A stretch of DNA of 64,000 nt from Burkholderia territorii (GTDB taxonomy: Bacteria > Pseudomonadota > Gammaproteobacteria > Burkholderiales > Burkholderiaceae): NCBI RefSeq assembly GCF_902833055.1, contig NZ_CADFEJ010000019.1, forward strand, positions 43,549 through 107,548. The letters run 5' to 3'. Position 1 is the first letter of the stretch. Every line of letters begins with the position of its first letter. This document shows, one piece after another, positions 17,400-26,808 of this stretch. The notes below the pieces were generated by a model that worked only from the letters and a program-made list of their open reading frames with translations, did no database searches and had not been told where the DNA came from. The position numbers and the translations under genes are program-made.

Positions 17400-17510
17400 G
17401 AGAGGGCTCGTATGGAATCGGATGGGCCGGAACGGCGAACGGTCAGCGCGCCGAGGCAGCGTCGTGTGCGACGGATCGGTTTGCGCGTTGCGGCGATCGC
17501 TTCGCTTCGA

Positions 17511-17804
17511 TTACTTCGCCGCGACTTCCGTATGCACGACTTGCGGCGGGCTCTTGAAGAACGGCCCGGCCAGTTGCCGCCACGCCTGGAAGTCGTCCGA
17601 TTGCCGGAAATGCACCATGTGATCGTCGACGGTGTCCCATTTGACGACGAGCAGGTAGCCGCCGTCGCGCTCGATCACGCGGTGCAGCTCGGCGCCGCCA
17701 CAGCCGCGCGCGCGGGCGAACAGCGGGAGTGCCTGGCGAACCGCCGATTCGAATTGCTCGGCCTGCGACGGATCGATTTCGAGCGATGCCATTTCCAGAA
17801 TCAT
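17511..17804 (-). CDS. Antibiotic-biosynthesis-monooxygenase (ABM) domain protein
   Basis: 97 residues from ATG 17804, which has GGAG nine bases upstream; an ATG five codons earlier (17819) is possible. A single dimeric alpha-beta-barrel ABM domain: LEMASLEIDPSQAEQFE, HRVIERDGGYLLVVKW, HMVHFRQSDDFQAW, FFKSPPQVVH. Relatives include YgiN-like quinol monooxygenases and heme or quinone-interacting proteins; the substrate is unknown. It is the first gene of the pair with the leaderless binding protein and is divergent from the response regulator. Confidence 0.8.
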   Translation of the reverse strand: MILEMASLEIDPSQAEQFESAVRQALPLFARARGCGGAELHRVIERDGGYLLVVKWDTVDDHMVHFRQSDDFQAWRQLAGPFFKSPPQVVHTEVAAK

Positions 17805-18036
17805 GAATGAATGCTCCATGCGGGGTGAATGATGCGACGGGGCGCGCCATGCTCGACGCGTTCCGCAACGATACCGGAAGTCCGCATCGCGCGTTCCGGA
17901 TGCCGTCTCGCGCGCGATCCACCGTGCGCCCGATGCCGCCGATCGGCTCATACGAATCAGCGTTTTCCCCAATATGGAATGCGCGTCAGGCGCCGATGTC
18001 ACAGAGGTAGTGAAGATAAATACTCCGAGGCCAGCC

Positions 18037-19449
18037 ATGACGACATCCGCGATGAACGGAACGAATGATGCACCACCCGAAACGATCGCCGAAGCCGCGT
18101 CCGGCAACGCCGTGGCCCCTGCGTCGATCCTGCTGGTCGACGACGAACCGAGCGTGCTGTCCGCGCTCAAGCGCGTGTTGCGGCCCGCGCGCTACGAGAT
18201 CCTGACCGCCGAAAGCGGGGAGGCCGCGCTGGACATCCTGGCGTCGACCGAGGTCGACCTGATCGTGTCGGACATGCGCATGCCGAACCTGAGCGGCGCG
18301 GCATTTCTGGCCCGTGCCCGCTCGCTGTACCCGGACACGATGCGTATCCTGCTCACCGGCTATTCCGACATCGCGTCGATTGTGGAGGCCGTCAACGAAG
18401 GCGGCGTGTATCGCTACCTGAACAAGCCGTGGGACGACCACGACCTGCTGATGACCATCGAGCAGGCGCTCGAACAGCGGCGCCTGCGCGGCGAGGCCGC
18501 GCGGCTGGCGGCGCTGACCGAAGCGCAGAACGAAACGCTGCGCCGCTTCAACACGGAACTCGAAACGCAGGTTCGCGCGCGCACCGAGGAGCTCGGGCAG
18601 ACCGTGATGTTTCTCGAAGCGGCGCAGCACGACCTGAAAAGCAGTTTCACCGCGATGGTGCAGGTCTGCGCGAGCATGATCGAGATGCGCTGCGGGTCGG
18701 CGAGCGGGCATGCGATGCGCGTCGGCGAAATCGCGCGCCGTCTCGCGCTGTCGGCGGGGATGAGCAGCCTGCACGCGCAGGACGTGTATTTCGCGGGGCT
18801 GCTGCACGGCATCGGCAAGCTGTCGCTGCCCGACGAGCTGTTGCACAAGCCGATCGTGAAGATGACGACGGACGAACACAGCCTGTTCCAGCAGCATCCG
18901 CTGCGCGCGCAGATGGTCCTCACACCGGTCGCGCAATTGCACAAGGTCGCGTTGATCGTGCTGCACCAGTACGAGCGATTCAATGGACGCGGCACGCCGG
19001 ACGGACTCGTGGGCGACGCGATTCCGCTCGGCTCGCGGATCGTCGCGATCGCGCGCGATTTCGAAGGGCTGCGCAACGGCGAGATCGGTTCGCCGCATTC
19101 GATCGAGCAGGCGATCGACGTGCTGCACTCTCAGGCCGGCGTGCGTTACGACCCGTTGCTGGTCGCGCGCTTCATCGAACTGGTGCGGGATCCGGCGAGC
19201 CTGCGCATCGCGGCGTCCGTCGCGGAAATCCGGTCCGAGCAGCTGCGCGAGGGCATGCAGCTCGCCGATGATCTGCGCACCCATCGCGGCGTGCTGCTGA
19301 TGACGAAGGGCAGCGTGATGTCGGCGCACCAGATCGAGCTCGTGCGCCGTTTCGAGGCGCGCGAAGGCACGGCGTTCGACATCCTCGTGCTGACCGGCAC
19401 CGCAGCATCGGAGTCGGCGCCAGCGCCGGCCGGCACGCCGCCTGCGTGA
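18037..19449 (+). CDS. Response regulator with degenerate HD-GYP output domain
   Basis: 470 residues from ATG 18037 with GAGG upstream. An N-terminal REC domain spans about 30-145, with acidic pair D35-D36, phospho-acceptor D79 (VSDMRMP) and K130. A coiled linker at about 150-200 leads to an HD-GYP fold at about 215-400. Key catalytic residues are changed: the HD dyad is H257-G258 (LLHGIGKL), the second metal site reads HQYERFNG, and the GYP triplet is GTP (residues 319-321). Cyclic-di-GMP hydrolysis is therefore unlikely; it may bind c-di-GMP or act as a scaffold. The histidine kinase follows 81 bases downstream and is the obvious partner. Confidence 0.88.
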   Translation: MTTSAMNGTNDAPPETIAEAASGNAVAPASILLVDDEPSVLSALKRVLRPARYEILTAESGEAALDILASTEVDLIVSDMRMPNLSGAAFLARARSLYPDTMRILLTGYSDIASIVEAVNEGGVYRYLNKPWDDHDLLMTIEQALEQRRLRGEAARLAALTEAQNETLRRFNTELETQVRARTEELGQTVMFLEAAQHDLKSSFTAMVQVCASMIEMRCGSASGHAMRVGEIARRLALSAGMSSLHAQDVYFAGLLHGIGKLSLPDELLHKPIVKMTTDEHSLFQQHPLRAQMVLTPVAQLHKVALIVLHQYERFNGRGTPDGLVGDAIPLGSRIVAIARDFEGLRNGEIGSPHSIEQAIDVLHSQAGVRYDPLLVARFIELVRDPASLRIAASVAEIRSEQLREGMQLADDLRTHRGVLLMTKGSVMSAHQIELVRRFEAREGTAFDILVLTGTAASESAPAPAGTPPA

Positions 19450-19530
19450 CGTTGCGCGGACTGCTCGGCCGCTGCGCGCGAGCGGTCGCACGTCGCGGCA
19501 ACGCGTTCATTTCGACGGGGGCGCTCGATC

Positions 19531-21303
19531 ATGCATGGCACCTACAACCTGCTGCTAGTCCTGCTGTCGCTCGTCATCGCGACGCTGGCCTCCTATACGG
19601 CGCTCGATCTGGCCGCATTCATTTCGCTGCTTGAGAATCCGGCGCTCAAGCGCGCGTGGCTGGCGGGCGGCGCGGCCGCGATGGGCACCGGAATCTGGTC
19701 GATGCATTTCGTCGGCATGCTGGCGCTGTCGCTGCCGATTCCGCTGGGCTACGCGTTACCGGATACCGGCGCGTCGCTGGCGATCGCCGTGCTCGTGTCG
19801 TATTTCGCGCTGAACGTCGTCACGCGCGCGCGGTTGAGCCGCCGGCGCTTGCTGGCGGGCGGTGTGCTGATGGGCGCCGGAATCGTCGGAATGCACTACA
19901 CGGGTATGGCCGCGATGCACATGGCCCCCGGCATTCGCTACGATCCCGCGTTGTTCGCGGCGTCGATCGGCGTCGCGGTGATCGCATCGACCGTCGCGCT
20001 CTGGATGGCGCAGACGTTGCGCGCGCAACAGGCGCGCCATGCGACGGCGCAGCGCATCGGCGCCGCGCTGATCATGGGCATCGCGATCACGGGCATGCAC
20101 TACACGGCGATGGCGGCCGCGCATTTCGCGCCGGACGCGCGCTGCGGCGCCGCGAACGGCATCGACGCGCCGTGGCTCGCGACGACCATCGCGCTGTTCA
20201 CGATGGCGACGCTGATCGTCACGCTGCTCGTCTGCCGCTTCGATGCGCGCACGACCTTCCTGCGCGGGATGACGGACACGCTCGAACGGCTGGTTCGACT
20301 GCGCACCGCGGAGCTCGAAACGGCGTTGCGGCGCTACGAACAGACGACGGCGATGCTGCAGCGCACGCGCGAGAACATGGCGACCGAGATCGACGAACGG
20401 CGGGCGGCCCAGAGTCGGCTCGAACAGGAGAAGGACGAACAGCGGCGCCTGCTGCGCGCACTCGAGGAAACCCACGTGCAGTTGCTGCAATCGGAAAAAC
20501 TCGCGTCGATCGGCCAGCTCGCGGCCGGCGTTGCGCACGAGATCAACAATCCGATCGGCTTCATCAGCGCGAACCTCAATACGCTGAGAACGTGGGTGCG
20601 AAGCCTGCTGGACGTGATCGCCGCGCATGACGCCGCGCTGACGCAGCTGGAACCGGCGACGCGCGATGCGCTGACGGCGATGCGCGGCGCGGCCGATCTG
20701 GACTACGTGCGCGACGAGATCGTGACGCTGATCGACGAATCGATCGACGGCGCGTTGCGGGTTCGCCGTATCGTGCAGGACCTGCGCGATTTCTCGCGAC
20801 CGGGTAGCGGCGAGTGGAGCGTGGTGGACATTCACGCGGGCTTGGAGAGCACGCTCAACGTCGTCCACAACGAGCTCAAGTACAAGGCCGACATCGTCCG
20901 CGAATACGGCGACGTGCCGCAGGTCGAATGCCTTCCGTCGCAGTTGAACCAGGTATTCATGAACCTGCTGGTCAACGCGGCGCACGCGATTCCGGTGCGC
21001 GGCGTGATCACGATTCGCACGTCGAGCGACGGCGAACAGGTGTCGATCGCGATCAGCGATACCGGAACCGGCATGACGCCTGACGTCGTTCGGCGGATCT
21101 TCGATCCGTTCTTCACGACGAAGCCGGTCGGGCAGGGTACGGGGCTGGGGCTGTCGGTGTCGCACGGCATCGTCGAGCGTCATCGCGGCGTAATCGATGT
21201 GACGAGCGAGCCGGGGCGCGGCACGACGTTCTGTGTCCGTCTGCCGATCCGACGCGCGGCCGGCAGCGCGGATGCGGCAGCGGAGATCGGGCAGCAGGCA
21301 TGA
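19531..21303 (+). CDS. MHYT-domain sensor histidine kinase
   Basis: 590 residues. The N-terminal seven-helix MHYT sensor (about 1-240) shows three signature copies, SMHFVGM, GMHYTGMAAMHM and GMHYTAMAAAHF, whose His/Met residues are proposed to bind copper and sense a diatomic gas or redox state. A coiled coil (about 255-330) leads to the kinase core: H-box AAGVAHEINNPIGF, N-box NLLVNAAHAI, G1 DTGTGM, F-box FDPFFTTKP and G2 GTGLGLS. No receiver domain is fused. It probably phosphorylates the preceding degenerate HD-GYP regulator. It ends 18 bases from the convergent esterase. Confidence 0.92.
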   Translation: MHGTYNLLLVLLSLVIATLASYTALDLAAFISLLENPALKRAWLAGGAAAMGTGIWSMHFVGMLALSLPIPLGYALPDTGASLAIAVLVSYFALNVVTRARLSRRRLLAGGVLMGAGIVGMHYTGMAAMHMAPGIRYDPALFAASIGVAVIASTVALWMAQTLRAQQARHATAQRIGAALIMGIAITGMHYTAMAAAHFAPDARCGAANGIDAPWLATTIALFTMATLIVTLLVCRFDARTTFLRGMTDTLERLVRLRTAELETALRRYEQTTAMLQRTRENMATEIDERRAAQSRLEQEKDEQRRLLRALEETHVQLLQSEKLASIGQLAAGVAHEINNPIGFISANLNTLRTWVRSLLDVIAAHDAALTQLEPATRDALTAMRGAADLDYVRDEIVTLIDESIDGALRVRRIVQDLRDFSRPGSGEWSVVDIHAGLESTLNVVHNELKYKADIVREYGDVPQVECLPSQLNQVFMNLLVNAAHAIPVRGVITIRTSSDGEQVSIAISDTGTGMTPDVVRRIFDPFFTTKPVGQGTGLGLSVSHGIVERHRGVIDVTSEPGRGTTFCVRLPIRRAAGSADAAAEIGQQA

Positions 21304-21321
21304 CCGCGCAATGACGCGCCG

Positions 21322-22398
21322 TCATCGCGCCCGCCTGCGCCGCCTGCGAAAGAAATTCCAGAACATCGCGGTCGCGTCCGGCCCTGTCGCGGAGTGGAAC
21401 GCCTCGCGCGGATCGCCGCCGCTCCACGCATGCGCCAGGCGGCGGACGATGCAGACCCGCACGATCAGCCGGCCGCCGCGCAGATAGTCGGTGTAATCGA
21501 CATCGTCTTGCGTGTAGGTATGTTGCTCGCCGACGCGCAGTTCGCGCTGTTCGTCGACGAGCCGATTGATGCGCGCGAACGCGATGCCGAGCTGCCGCGC
21601 GTTTTGCTCGGCGACGACCGAGTCGAGTCCGCCATGCACGACGAGCGCGGGCATGCCCGGATAAGCGCGCACGTCGACGCAGGTGTCGACGACGCCGATC
21701 GGATCGTCGCGCAGGCCGCGGCGCATCAGGCTCATCGCCGCCATCGTCGACAACGGCGGTGCGATGGCCGGACCCGAGTGCAGGCCGACGGCCGCGAACA
21801 GGCCCGGGGATTCGATCGCGAGCCGTGCCGCGAGCCCCGCGCCGGCCGACATGCCGGCCAGATAGATCCGGTCGCGGTCGAATCCGCGCGCCTGCACGAG
21901 CTCGTCGATCAGCGACGCAACGGCCGGCGCCTCCGACTGCGACGCATCGCCATGCCAGTTCCAGCAACGATGCGAGTGGGCGGTTTTAGCCTGTTCGGGA
22001 AACAGCACGGCAAACCCCGCGCGTTCGGCGATGCGGCAGATGCGCGTGCCCGCGGCGAACGATTCGGCCGTCTGCTTGCAACCGTGCAGCATCACGACGA
22101 CGGGCATGCCCTGGCTCGACGCGGAAGCGGCGGGCAGGTATAGCGCGTAGGCGAGATGGTTGACGAGGCGGCCTGCGGCGGGGCGCGCGGAATGAAACGA
22201 CCGCAGCCACGTGCCGGGTGCGTGGTGCGGCGAGGTTCGCGCGGCCGGCACCGACTCCGTGCGGCGCGGTGGCCGCATGTTGGCGGAGCGCTTGGCCGCT
22301 ACCGCCGGTTTGGTCGTCTTCCTTTTGGGTCGCGTACTTGCCGCGGCGGAAAACAGATCGAACGGTCGTAGCCAGAGGCTGGATTTTTTCCTGGGCAT
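21322..22398 (-). CDS. PHB-depolymerase-family esterase (LpqC/PhaZ-like)
   Basis: 358 residues from ATG 22398 (MPRKKSSLWLRPFDLFSAA). An alpha/beta hydrolase of the esterase PHB-depolymerase family: VVVMLHGCKQTAESFAAGTR supplies the oxyanion region, YLAGMSAGAG the nucleophile Ser, VVHGGLDSVV the acid region and LAHAWSGGDP the catalytic His. The N-terminus is a basic, Lys/Arg-rich 90-residue extension without a clear signal peptide, so cellular location is unclear. Substrate may be short polyhydroxyalkanoate oligomers or feruloyl-type esters. It is convergent with the histidine kinase and stands alone. Confidence 0.85.
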   Translation of the reverse strand: MPRKKSSLWLRPFDLFSAAASTRPKRKTTKPAVAAKRSANMRPPRRTESVPAARTSPHHAPGTWLRSFHSARPAAGRLVNHLAYALYLPAASASSQGMPVVVMLHGCKQTAESFAAGTRICRIAERAGFAVLFPEQAKTAHSHRCWNWHGDASQSEAPAVASLIDELVQARGFDRDRIYLAGMSAGAGLAARLAIESPGLFAAVGLHSGPAIAPPLSTMAAMSLMRRGLRDDPIGVVDTCVDVRAYPGMPALVVHGGLDSVVAEQNARQLGIAFARINRLVDEQRELRVGEQHTYTQDDVDYTDYLRGGRLIVRVCIVRRLAHAWSGGDPREAFHSATGPDATAMFWNFFRRRRRRAR

Positions 22399-22722
22399 GG
22401 ACGAATCTCGTGGCGGCGGCTCGCGCGACTGCATGTGGCGAAGCCCGCCGCTGGATGGAGGACGGAGGGGGTGGCAGCGCACGATGCGTGCCTCGGGCAG
22501 CGTTCGCGTCGAAGTGCGGCGGCAACGCCGACACGGGACGCGGATGACCGGCAGAACTCCGCGTCACGTGACGGCGATCCAATAGCGTCCCGATTCGGCC
22601 CGGTCACGCACCATGCTAGCAGGCGTTGCGCGTGCCGGGTGCGATGGTTCCGTGACCGATGGATGAGTAATCCGACCCCGGCGCCGACGGAAAACGATTA
22701 CATGCGATCGGATGCCGACGCT
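22399..22722. other. Intergenic region between esterase and gtrA
   Basis: About 320 bases between the esterase start and the gtrA stop. It should contain the esterase promoter on the minus strand, but I see no convincing -35/-10 pair, hairpin with a T-run or small gene. Open frames in this stretch have no family resemblance. Confidence 0.4.
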
Positions 22723-23106
22723 TCAGCGATACGTCCACAACCGGTGCACCACGAACATCGTCGGCGGGATCAGCAGCGCGATCGCGACGATTGCCCAGCC
22801 GCGCGGCACGTCGAGCAGCTCGGCGGTGTGCGCGAGCAGCATCGTTTCGGCGAAGCCGGCCAGCGCGGCGGTCAGATAGCGGAGCAGGTTGCGCGAATGC
22901 ACGGTCGACGAGAAGCTCCACAGCGTATTCGCGAGATACGAGAACGCGGTGGCGCAGACGAACGCGACGGCGTTGGCGATCACCTGAGTCGCGTCGAACA
23001 GCGCGTACATCGCGGATGCGACCAGCATGTGCAGCGCGGTCGAGCCGAGCCCGGACAGGCCGAAGCGCGCGAGCCGCACGCGCTCGGCATAAAGCAGTTC
23101 GAACAT
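22723..23106 (-). CDS. GtrA-family membrane protein (putative undecaprenyl-phosphate-sugar flippase)
   Basis: 127 residues with four predicted membrane helices and typical GtrA content: RFGLSGLGSTALHMLVAS, AFVCATAFSYLANTLWSF (the conserved N-x-x-x-T/W-x-F motif) and RYLTAALAGFAET. GtrA proteins help move lipid-linked sugars across the inner membrane in O-antigen or wall-polymer modification. It lies 15 bases after the GT2 gene, the classical gtrA-gtrB pairing, and ends the operon. Confidence 0.88.
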   Translation of the reverse strand: MFELLYAERVRLARFGLSGLGSTALHMLVASAMYALFDATQVIANAVAFVCATAFSYLANTLWSFSSTVHSRNLLRYLTAALAGFAETMLLAHTAELLDVPRGWAIVAIALLIPPTMFVVHRLWTYR

Positions 23107-23121
23107 TGCCGGCTCCGCTGC

Positions 23122-24165
23122 TCAGCGTGCGCCCACGCGCACGCGCGCCGGCTGTGCGCGGCGGCGGGCGTTCGGGCGCCGCGCATCGCGCGCGATCGGC
23201 AGCTCGATCACCTTGGCGTGCGTCTGGTAGCGGCGGCGAATCAGATAGACGGGGCGTTGCTTCGACTCGTCGTAGATGCGTCCGATGTACTCGCCGACCA
23301 CGCCGATGCCGATCAGCTCGATCCCGCCGATGAACAGCGTCACCGACAGCAGCGACGGATAACCGAGCACCGGGTTGCCGAACAGCAGCGTGCGGCCCAC
23401 GATGAACGCGCCATACAGGAATGCGAGCGCGGCGATGCCGAGGCCGATGTAGGTCCAGCTGCGCAGCGGCACGGTGCTGAAGCTCGTGATCCCCTCGAGC
23501 GCGAAGTTCCACAGCTTCCAGCCGGAGAATTTCGAGTGCCCGGCGCTGCGCGCGTCGCGTTGATACTCGATGATCACGGTCTGGTAGCCGACCCACGCGA
23601 ACAGGCCCTTCATGAAGCGATGGCGCTCGGGCAGGCTGCGCAGCGCGTTGACGACCTTGCGGTCCATCAGCCGGAAGTCGCCGACGTTCTCCGGCAGCTT
23701 CACGTCGGACAGCATGTTGTGCACGCGGTAGTAGATCGCGGCGGCGGTGCGCTTCGCGAACGAATCGCACGCGCGGTTGCTGCGCTTCGCGGCGACGACT
23801 TCGGCGCCGTCGCGCCAGTGCTCGAGCATGACCGGAATCAGGCTCGGCGGGTCCTGCAGGTCGGCGTCGAGCGGAATCACCGCGTCGCCGGCCGCTTCGT
23901 CGAGGCCGGCCGTCAGCGCCGCTTCCTTGCCGAAGTTGCGGGTGAGATCGATGACGCGCACGCGGCGATCGGTCATGCTGACGCGGATCAGGCGCTCGAG
24001 TGTGTCGTCGCGGCTGCCGTCGTTCACGCAGACGATCTCGAAGCGTATTGCATCGAGACCGGCCATCAGCGGAATCACGACGTCGAAGAAGCGTTCGACG
24101 GCCTCGCCTTCGTTGTAGAACGGTACGACCAGCGAGACGAGCGGTGTGTAGAGTGGTTCGCGCAT
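23122..24165 (-). CDS. GT2-family polyprenyl-phosphate glycosyltransferase (GtrB/DPM1-like)
   Basis: 347 residues. A GT-A catalytic domain (about 5-235) carries VVPFYNEGEAVERF, CVNDGSRDDT, RNFGKEAALTAGLDEAAGD and the metal-binding LDADLQDPP. Two C-terminal membrane helices near 240-300 are followed by a basic tail. The reaction expected is sugar transfer from a nucleotide sugar to undecaprenyl phosphate on the cytoplasmic face. GtrA downstream and two GT87-like enzymes upstream form a complete make-flip-transfer set for an envelope glycan; the sugar cannot be told from sequence. Confidence 0.9.
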   Translation of the reverse strand: MREPLYTPLVSLVVPFYNEGEAVERFFDVVIPLMAGLDAIRFEIVCVNDGSRDDTLERLIRVSMTDRRVRVIDLTRNFGKEAALTAGLDEAAGDAVIPLDADLQDPPSLIPVMLEHWRDGAEVVAAKRSNRACDSFAKRTAAAIYYRVHNMLSDVKLPENVGDFRLMDRKVVNALRSLPERHRFMKGLFAWVGYQTVIIEYQRDARSAGHSKFSGWKLWNFALEGITSFSTVPLRSWTYIGLGIAALAFLYGAFIVGRTLLFGNPVLGYPSLLSVTLFIGGIELIGIGVVGEYIGRIYDESKQRPVYLIRRRYQTHAKVIELPIARDARRPNARRRAQPARVRVGAR

Positions 24166-24193
24166 GATGGGTTCCCCTGTAATGACGTGCGTG

Positions 24194-25573
24194 TCAGCGG
24201 CCGGTGCCGAAGGTCGGGCGGCCGGTGCGGCGCAGTCCGTGCGCCGGGCGGTGGTGTGAGCGGACCGGATGCGGGAATCCGGTCTCGGTCGAGTTGTCGC
24301 GTGCGTCGGGCATCGACGGCACGTCGTGCCTTTCTCGTGCGATCCGGCTGACGAGTATCGCCAGCGACGCCAGCGTGACGAGCGGCATGAACTGGAACGG
24401 CAGGTGCGTGACGATTGCGAGGCCGGCCAGCGGCGTTACCCACATCAGCAGCAGCCATTCGCGATCCAGGCGTCGCCAGCCGTGCGTCCACGCATAGCGC
24501 GCATACCAAGCGATCACGAGCCCGTACCAGGTCAGGTCGTAGTCGTACAGGTACGGGCTGACCATCAGGCATGCGCACGCGAGCGTGGCGGCACGCAGCG
24601 CGTACGAACACGCGCCACGCCATGCGTACACGACGGCGATCGCGGCGGCGGCGGCCGACAGCAGCTGCAGGCCGCGCGCGACATGAGCTGGCCACCCCGC
24701 GAGGGTGGCCAGCGCGAACGCGGTCGGCATGCGCGCGAGCTTGACGTGCCCCGCGTTGACCGTCTGATACGCATCGTTGATGCCGTGCACGAAGGCGATC
24801 CACGATCCGATGCCGAACGAGAGCGTCGTCAGTAGAACGCCCACGGCGATCGTCGCGGCCCACGCGGCCAGTGCGCGCCATTGCCCGGCGCACAGCAGCG
24901 CGAGCGGGAACAGCACTGCCATCTGCGGCTTCATCGTCAGCAAACCGAAGCAGATACCGGCGATGACGGGCCGGCGATTGAGCGTCAGCAGCCCGAAGCC
25001 GGCGAGCGTCGCGGTAAGCAGGCTCGTCTGCCCGACGATCACCGTGAGGAACGCACCGGGGAACGCAAGCGCGCAGAGCAGTGCGGTATCGCGCTGCACG
25101 ATCGAGCGGATCGTCATCGCGAACAGCACGCAGGTAACGCCGAGCCACAACACCAGCGCGAGCAGGTACGGCATCCAGCCGAGCGGCAGCACCAGCAGCA
25201 ACATGGTCGGCGGATAAAGCCAGGGCAGCGAGCCGTCCGCCGCATTCATCGTCGGGATCGCGAGTTTCTCGATTGCGAACAGCGACGAGAAGTGCCACGC
25301 GTCCACCGCATGCCCGAGCGCGGCGAGTCGTGCCGCGCTCCAGATCGGGGCGAGATCCTGCGCGAGCGGTTCGGGCACGCCCGTGTGCGACGCATGCACG
25401 CGCGCGAGATAGACGCAGATGAACAGCAACTCGGTGAACAGTACCGCCGCCGCGTACAGACGCACACGATCACGATTGAGCCAGTGCGGGAATCGCCGCG
25501 GCCCGGCGATCGGCAGCTCCGGATGGGCATCGATGGCCGAATCGACGCGCAGAAGGGAGAGCGGCGATTTCAT
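24194..25573 (-). CDS. GT87/DUF2029-like multispanning glycosyltransferase
   Basis: 459 residues, about ten membrane helices. The DUF2029/GT87 pattern is seen in DLAPIWSAARLAALGHAVD, SLPWLYPPTMLLLVLPLG, VGQTSLLTATLAGFGLLTLN, GLLTMKPQMAVLFPLALL and SPYLYDYDLTWYGL. Such GT-C enzymes use polyprenyl-phosphate sugars at the periplasmic face. ATG 25573 overlaps the stop of the preceding paralogue (ATGA). The C-terminal 60 residues are hydrophilic and His/Arg-rich. It is a close relative of the preceding gene, so the pair probably arose by tandem duplication. Confidence 0.85.
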   Translation of the reverse strand: MKSPLSLLRVDSAIDAHPELPIAGPRRFPHWLNRDRVRLYAAAVLFTELLFICVYLARVHASHTGVPEPLAQDLAPIWSAARLAALGHAVDAWHFSSLFAIEKLAIPTMNAADGSLPWLYPPTMLLLVLPLGWMPYLLALVLWLGVTCVLFAMTIRSIVQRDTALLCALAFPGAFLTVIVGQTSLLTATLAGFGLLTLNRRPVIAGICFGLLTMKPQMAVLFPLALLCAGQWRALAAWAATIAVGVLLTTLSFGIGSWIAFVHGINDAYQTVNAGHVKLARMPTAFALATLAGWPAHVARGLQLLSAAAAAIAVVYAWRGACSYALRAATLACACLMVSPYLYDYDLTWYGLVIAWYARYAWTHGWRRLDREWLLLMWVTPLAGLAIVTHLPFQFMPLVTLASLAILVSRIARERHDVPSMPDARDNSTETGFPHPVRSHHRPAHGLRRTGRPTFGTGR

Positions 25574-26808
25574 GGCGCATTCCGCGACCCGAGGGTCGAG
25601 CGACGCACGACGACGAACAGAACGGCAAGCAGCACGACCGGCCCGATCTGCGGCAGCTTCGTGATGCGGTTGAACACCTCGAATACCGGCAGCAGCCACG
25701 CGAGCACGATTACGATCTGATCTCCCGGCAGCCAGCCTTCGTCCAGCCCGTGGGCGACCAGGCAGAACACCGCGATGCCGAGCCACGCCAGTTCGTAATG
25801 CCAAAGATAGGGCGTGGTCAGCAGTGTGGCGACGACGAGCGCCGCGGCGCGCAGCCGCATGTCGTCCGTGCGGCGCCAGACCTGAACGGCGGCGGAGATG
25901 GCGAGCAGCCCGACGGCGATTTGCGCGGCAAGCGCGACGGGAATCGATGCACCCGCGAGGCGCAGCGCCGCGAACGGCGTGGGCGAGACGAACCAGTAGG
26001 CGGGAAGGGTGAAATGCATGCCGCGCACGATCGACATCGCATGAGCTAGCCCGTTCAGGGAGCCCGTGCCGGTCAGCGCGACGCCGGCCACCGCGAACAG
26101 CACGGTCGTGATCGCCGCCGACATGAAGGTTCGCCACGACCGCGTCGCGATCAGCACGAACGGAAACACCATCGCCATCTGCGGCTTGATCGCGAGCAAC
26201 CCGATCAGCATGCCGGCGACGAGCGGGCGTCGGCCAAGGAAATGCAGTGCGAGTGCGGCGATGCCGGCGGTGAGGATGCTGTTCTGCCCGTACAGCACGG
26301 ACGCGAACACGCCGGAGTAGGCGAGCACGACGAGCGCGGCGGCGCGCGGAACGGGCAGGTGCGCACGCAGGCCCGACAGTCGCAGCACGGCGTACGCATA
26401 GCATAAAAGACTGCCCGCAAAAAAGAGGAAATACGCGGGCAGGAAAGGCACGAGGGCAACCGGCGCGATGAACAGCAGCATCGTCGGCGGATAGAGCCAG
26501 GGCAGCGATTGGTGACCGATATAGGCACCGAACTGCGCGACCTCGGCATGAGAGAAGAAGACCGGGTCATAGGTCGACGCGGCATGACCTTGCAGCACGA
26601 GCTGCGACGCGGTCCAGAAGACGGAGAAGTCGACACCCGGGCGGGCAGTCGTCTGCGACGTGAAGGTATCCGTCACGACACCCCAGATGACCAGAAAGGT
26701 CACGCACAGAAGCAGCATGACGCAACTGTACGGAACGATCCGGTCAGCCGTCAGCCATTGAGCACAGCGTTTGGCGCGATAGCGTACTCCACGATTGGCT
26801 GTGTACAT
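25570..26808 (-). CDS. GT87/DUF2029-like multispanning glycosyltransferase, operon leader gene
   Basis: 412 residues and again about ten helices, sharing motifs with the next gene: SLPWLYPPTMLLFIAPVALV, LYGQNSILTAGIAALALHF, GLLAIKPQMAMVFPFVLI and TTPYLWHYELAWLGI. It is the first gene of a four-gene minus-strand operon (this gene, the second GT87, GT2, GtrA). Its start at 26808 faces the roughly 1-kb intergenic region shared with the tad locus, so both operons are fired outward from it. The acceptor may be lipopolysaccharide, an exopolymer or pili; proximity to tad genes alone does not prove pilin glycosylation. Confidence 0.85.
   Translation of the reverse strand: MYTANRGVRYRAKRCAQWLTADRIVPYSCVMLLLCVTFLVIWGVVTDTFTSQTTARPGVDFSVFWTASQLVLQGHAASTYDPVFFSHAEVAQFGAYIGHQSLPWLYPPTMLLFIAPVALVPFLPAYFLFFAGSLLCYAYAVLRLSGLRAHLPVPRAAALVVLAYSGVFASVLYGQNSILTAGIAALALHFLGRRPLVAGMLIGLLAIKPQMAMVFPFVLIATRSWRTFMSAAITTVLFAVAGVALTGTGSLNGLAHAMSIVRGMHFTLPAYWFVSPTPFAALRLAGASIPVALAAQIAVGLLAISAAVQVWRRTDDMRLRAAALVVATLLTTPYLWHYELAWLGIAVFCLVAHGLDEGWLPGDQIVIVLAWLLPVFEVFNRITKLPQIGPVVLLAVLFVVVRRSTLGSRNAP

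Noticed and set aside
17986..19491. 501-codon minus-strand frame opposite the response regulator
   Set aside because: Opposite a gene with full REC and HD-GYP homology; no motif.
22435..24351. 638-codon plus-strand frame across gtrA and the GT2 gene
   Set aside because: Antisense to two clearly recognisable genes and rich in His/Arg/Gln shadow residues.
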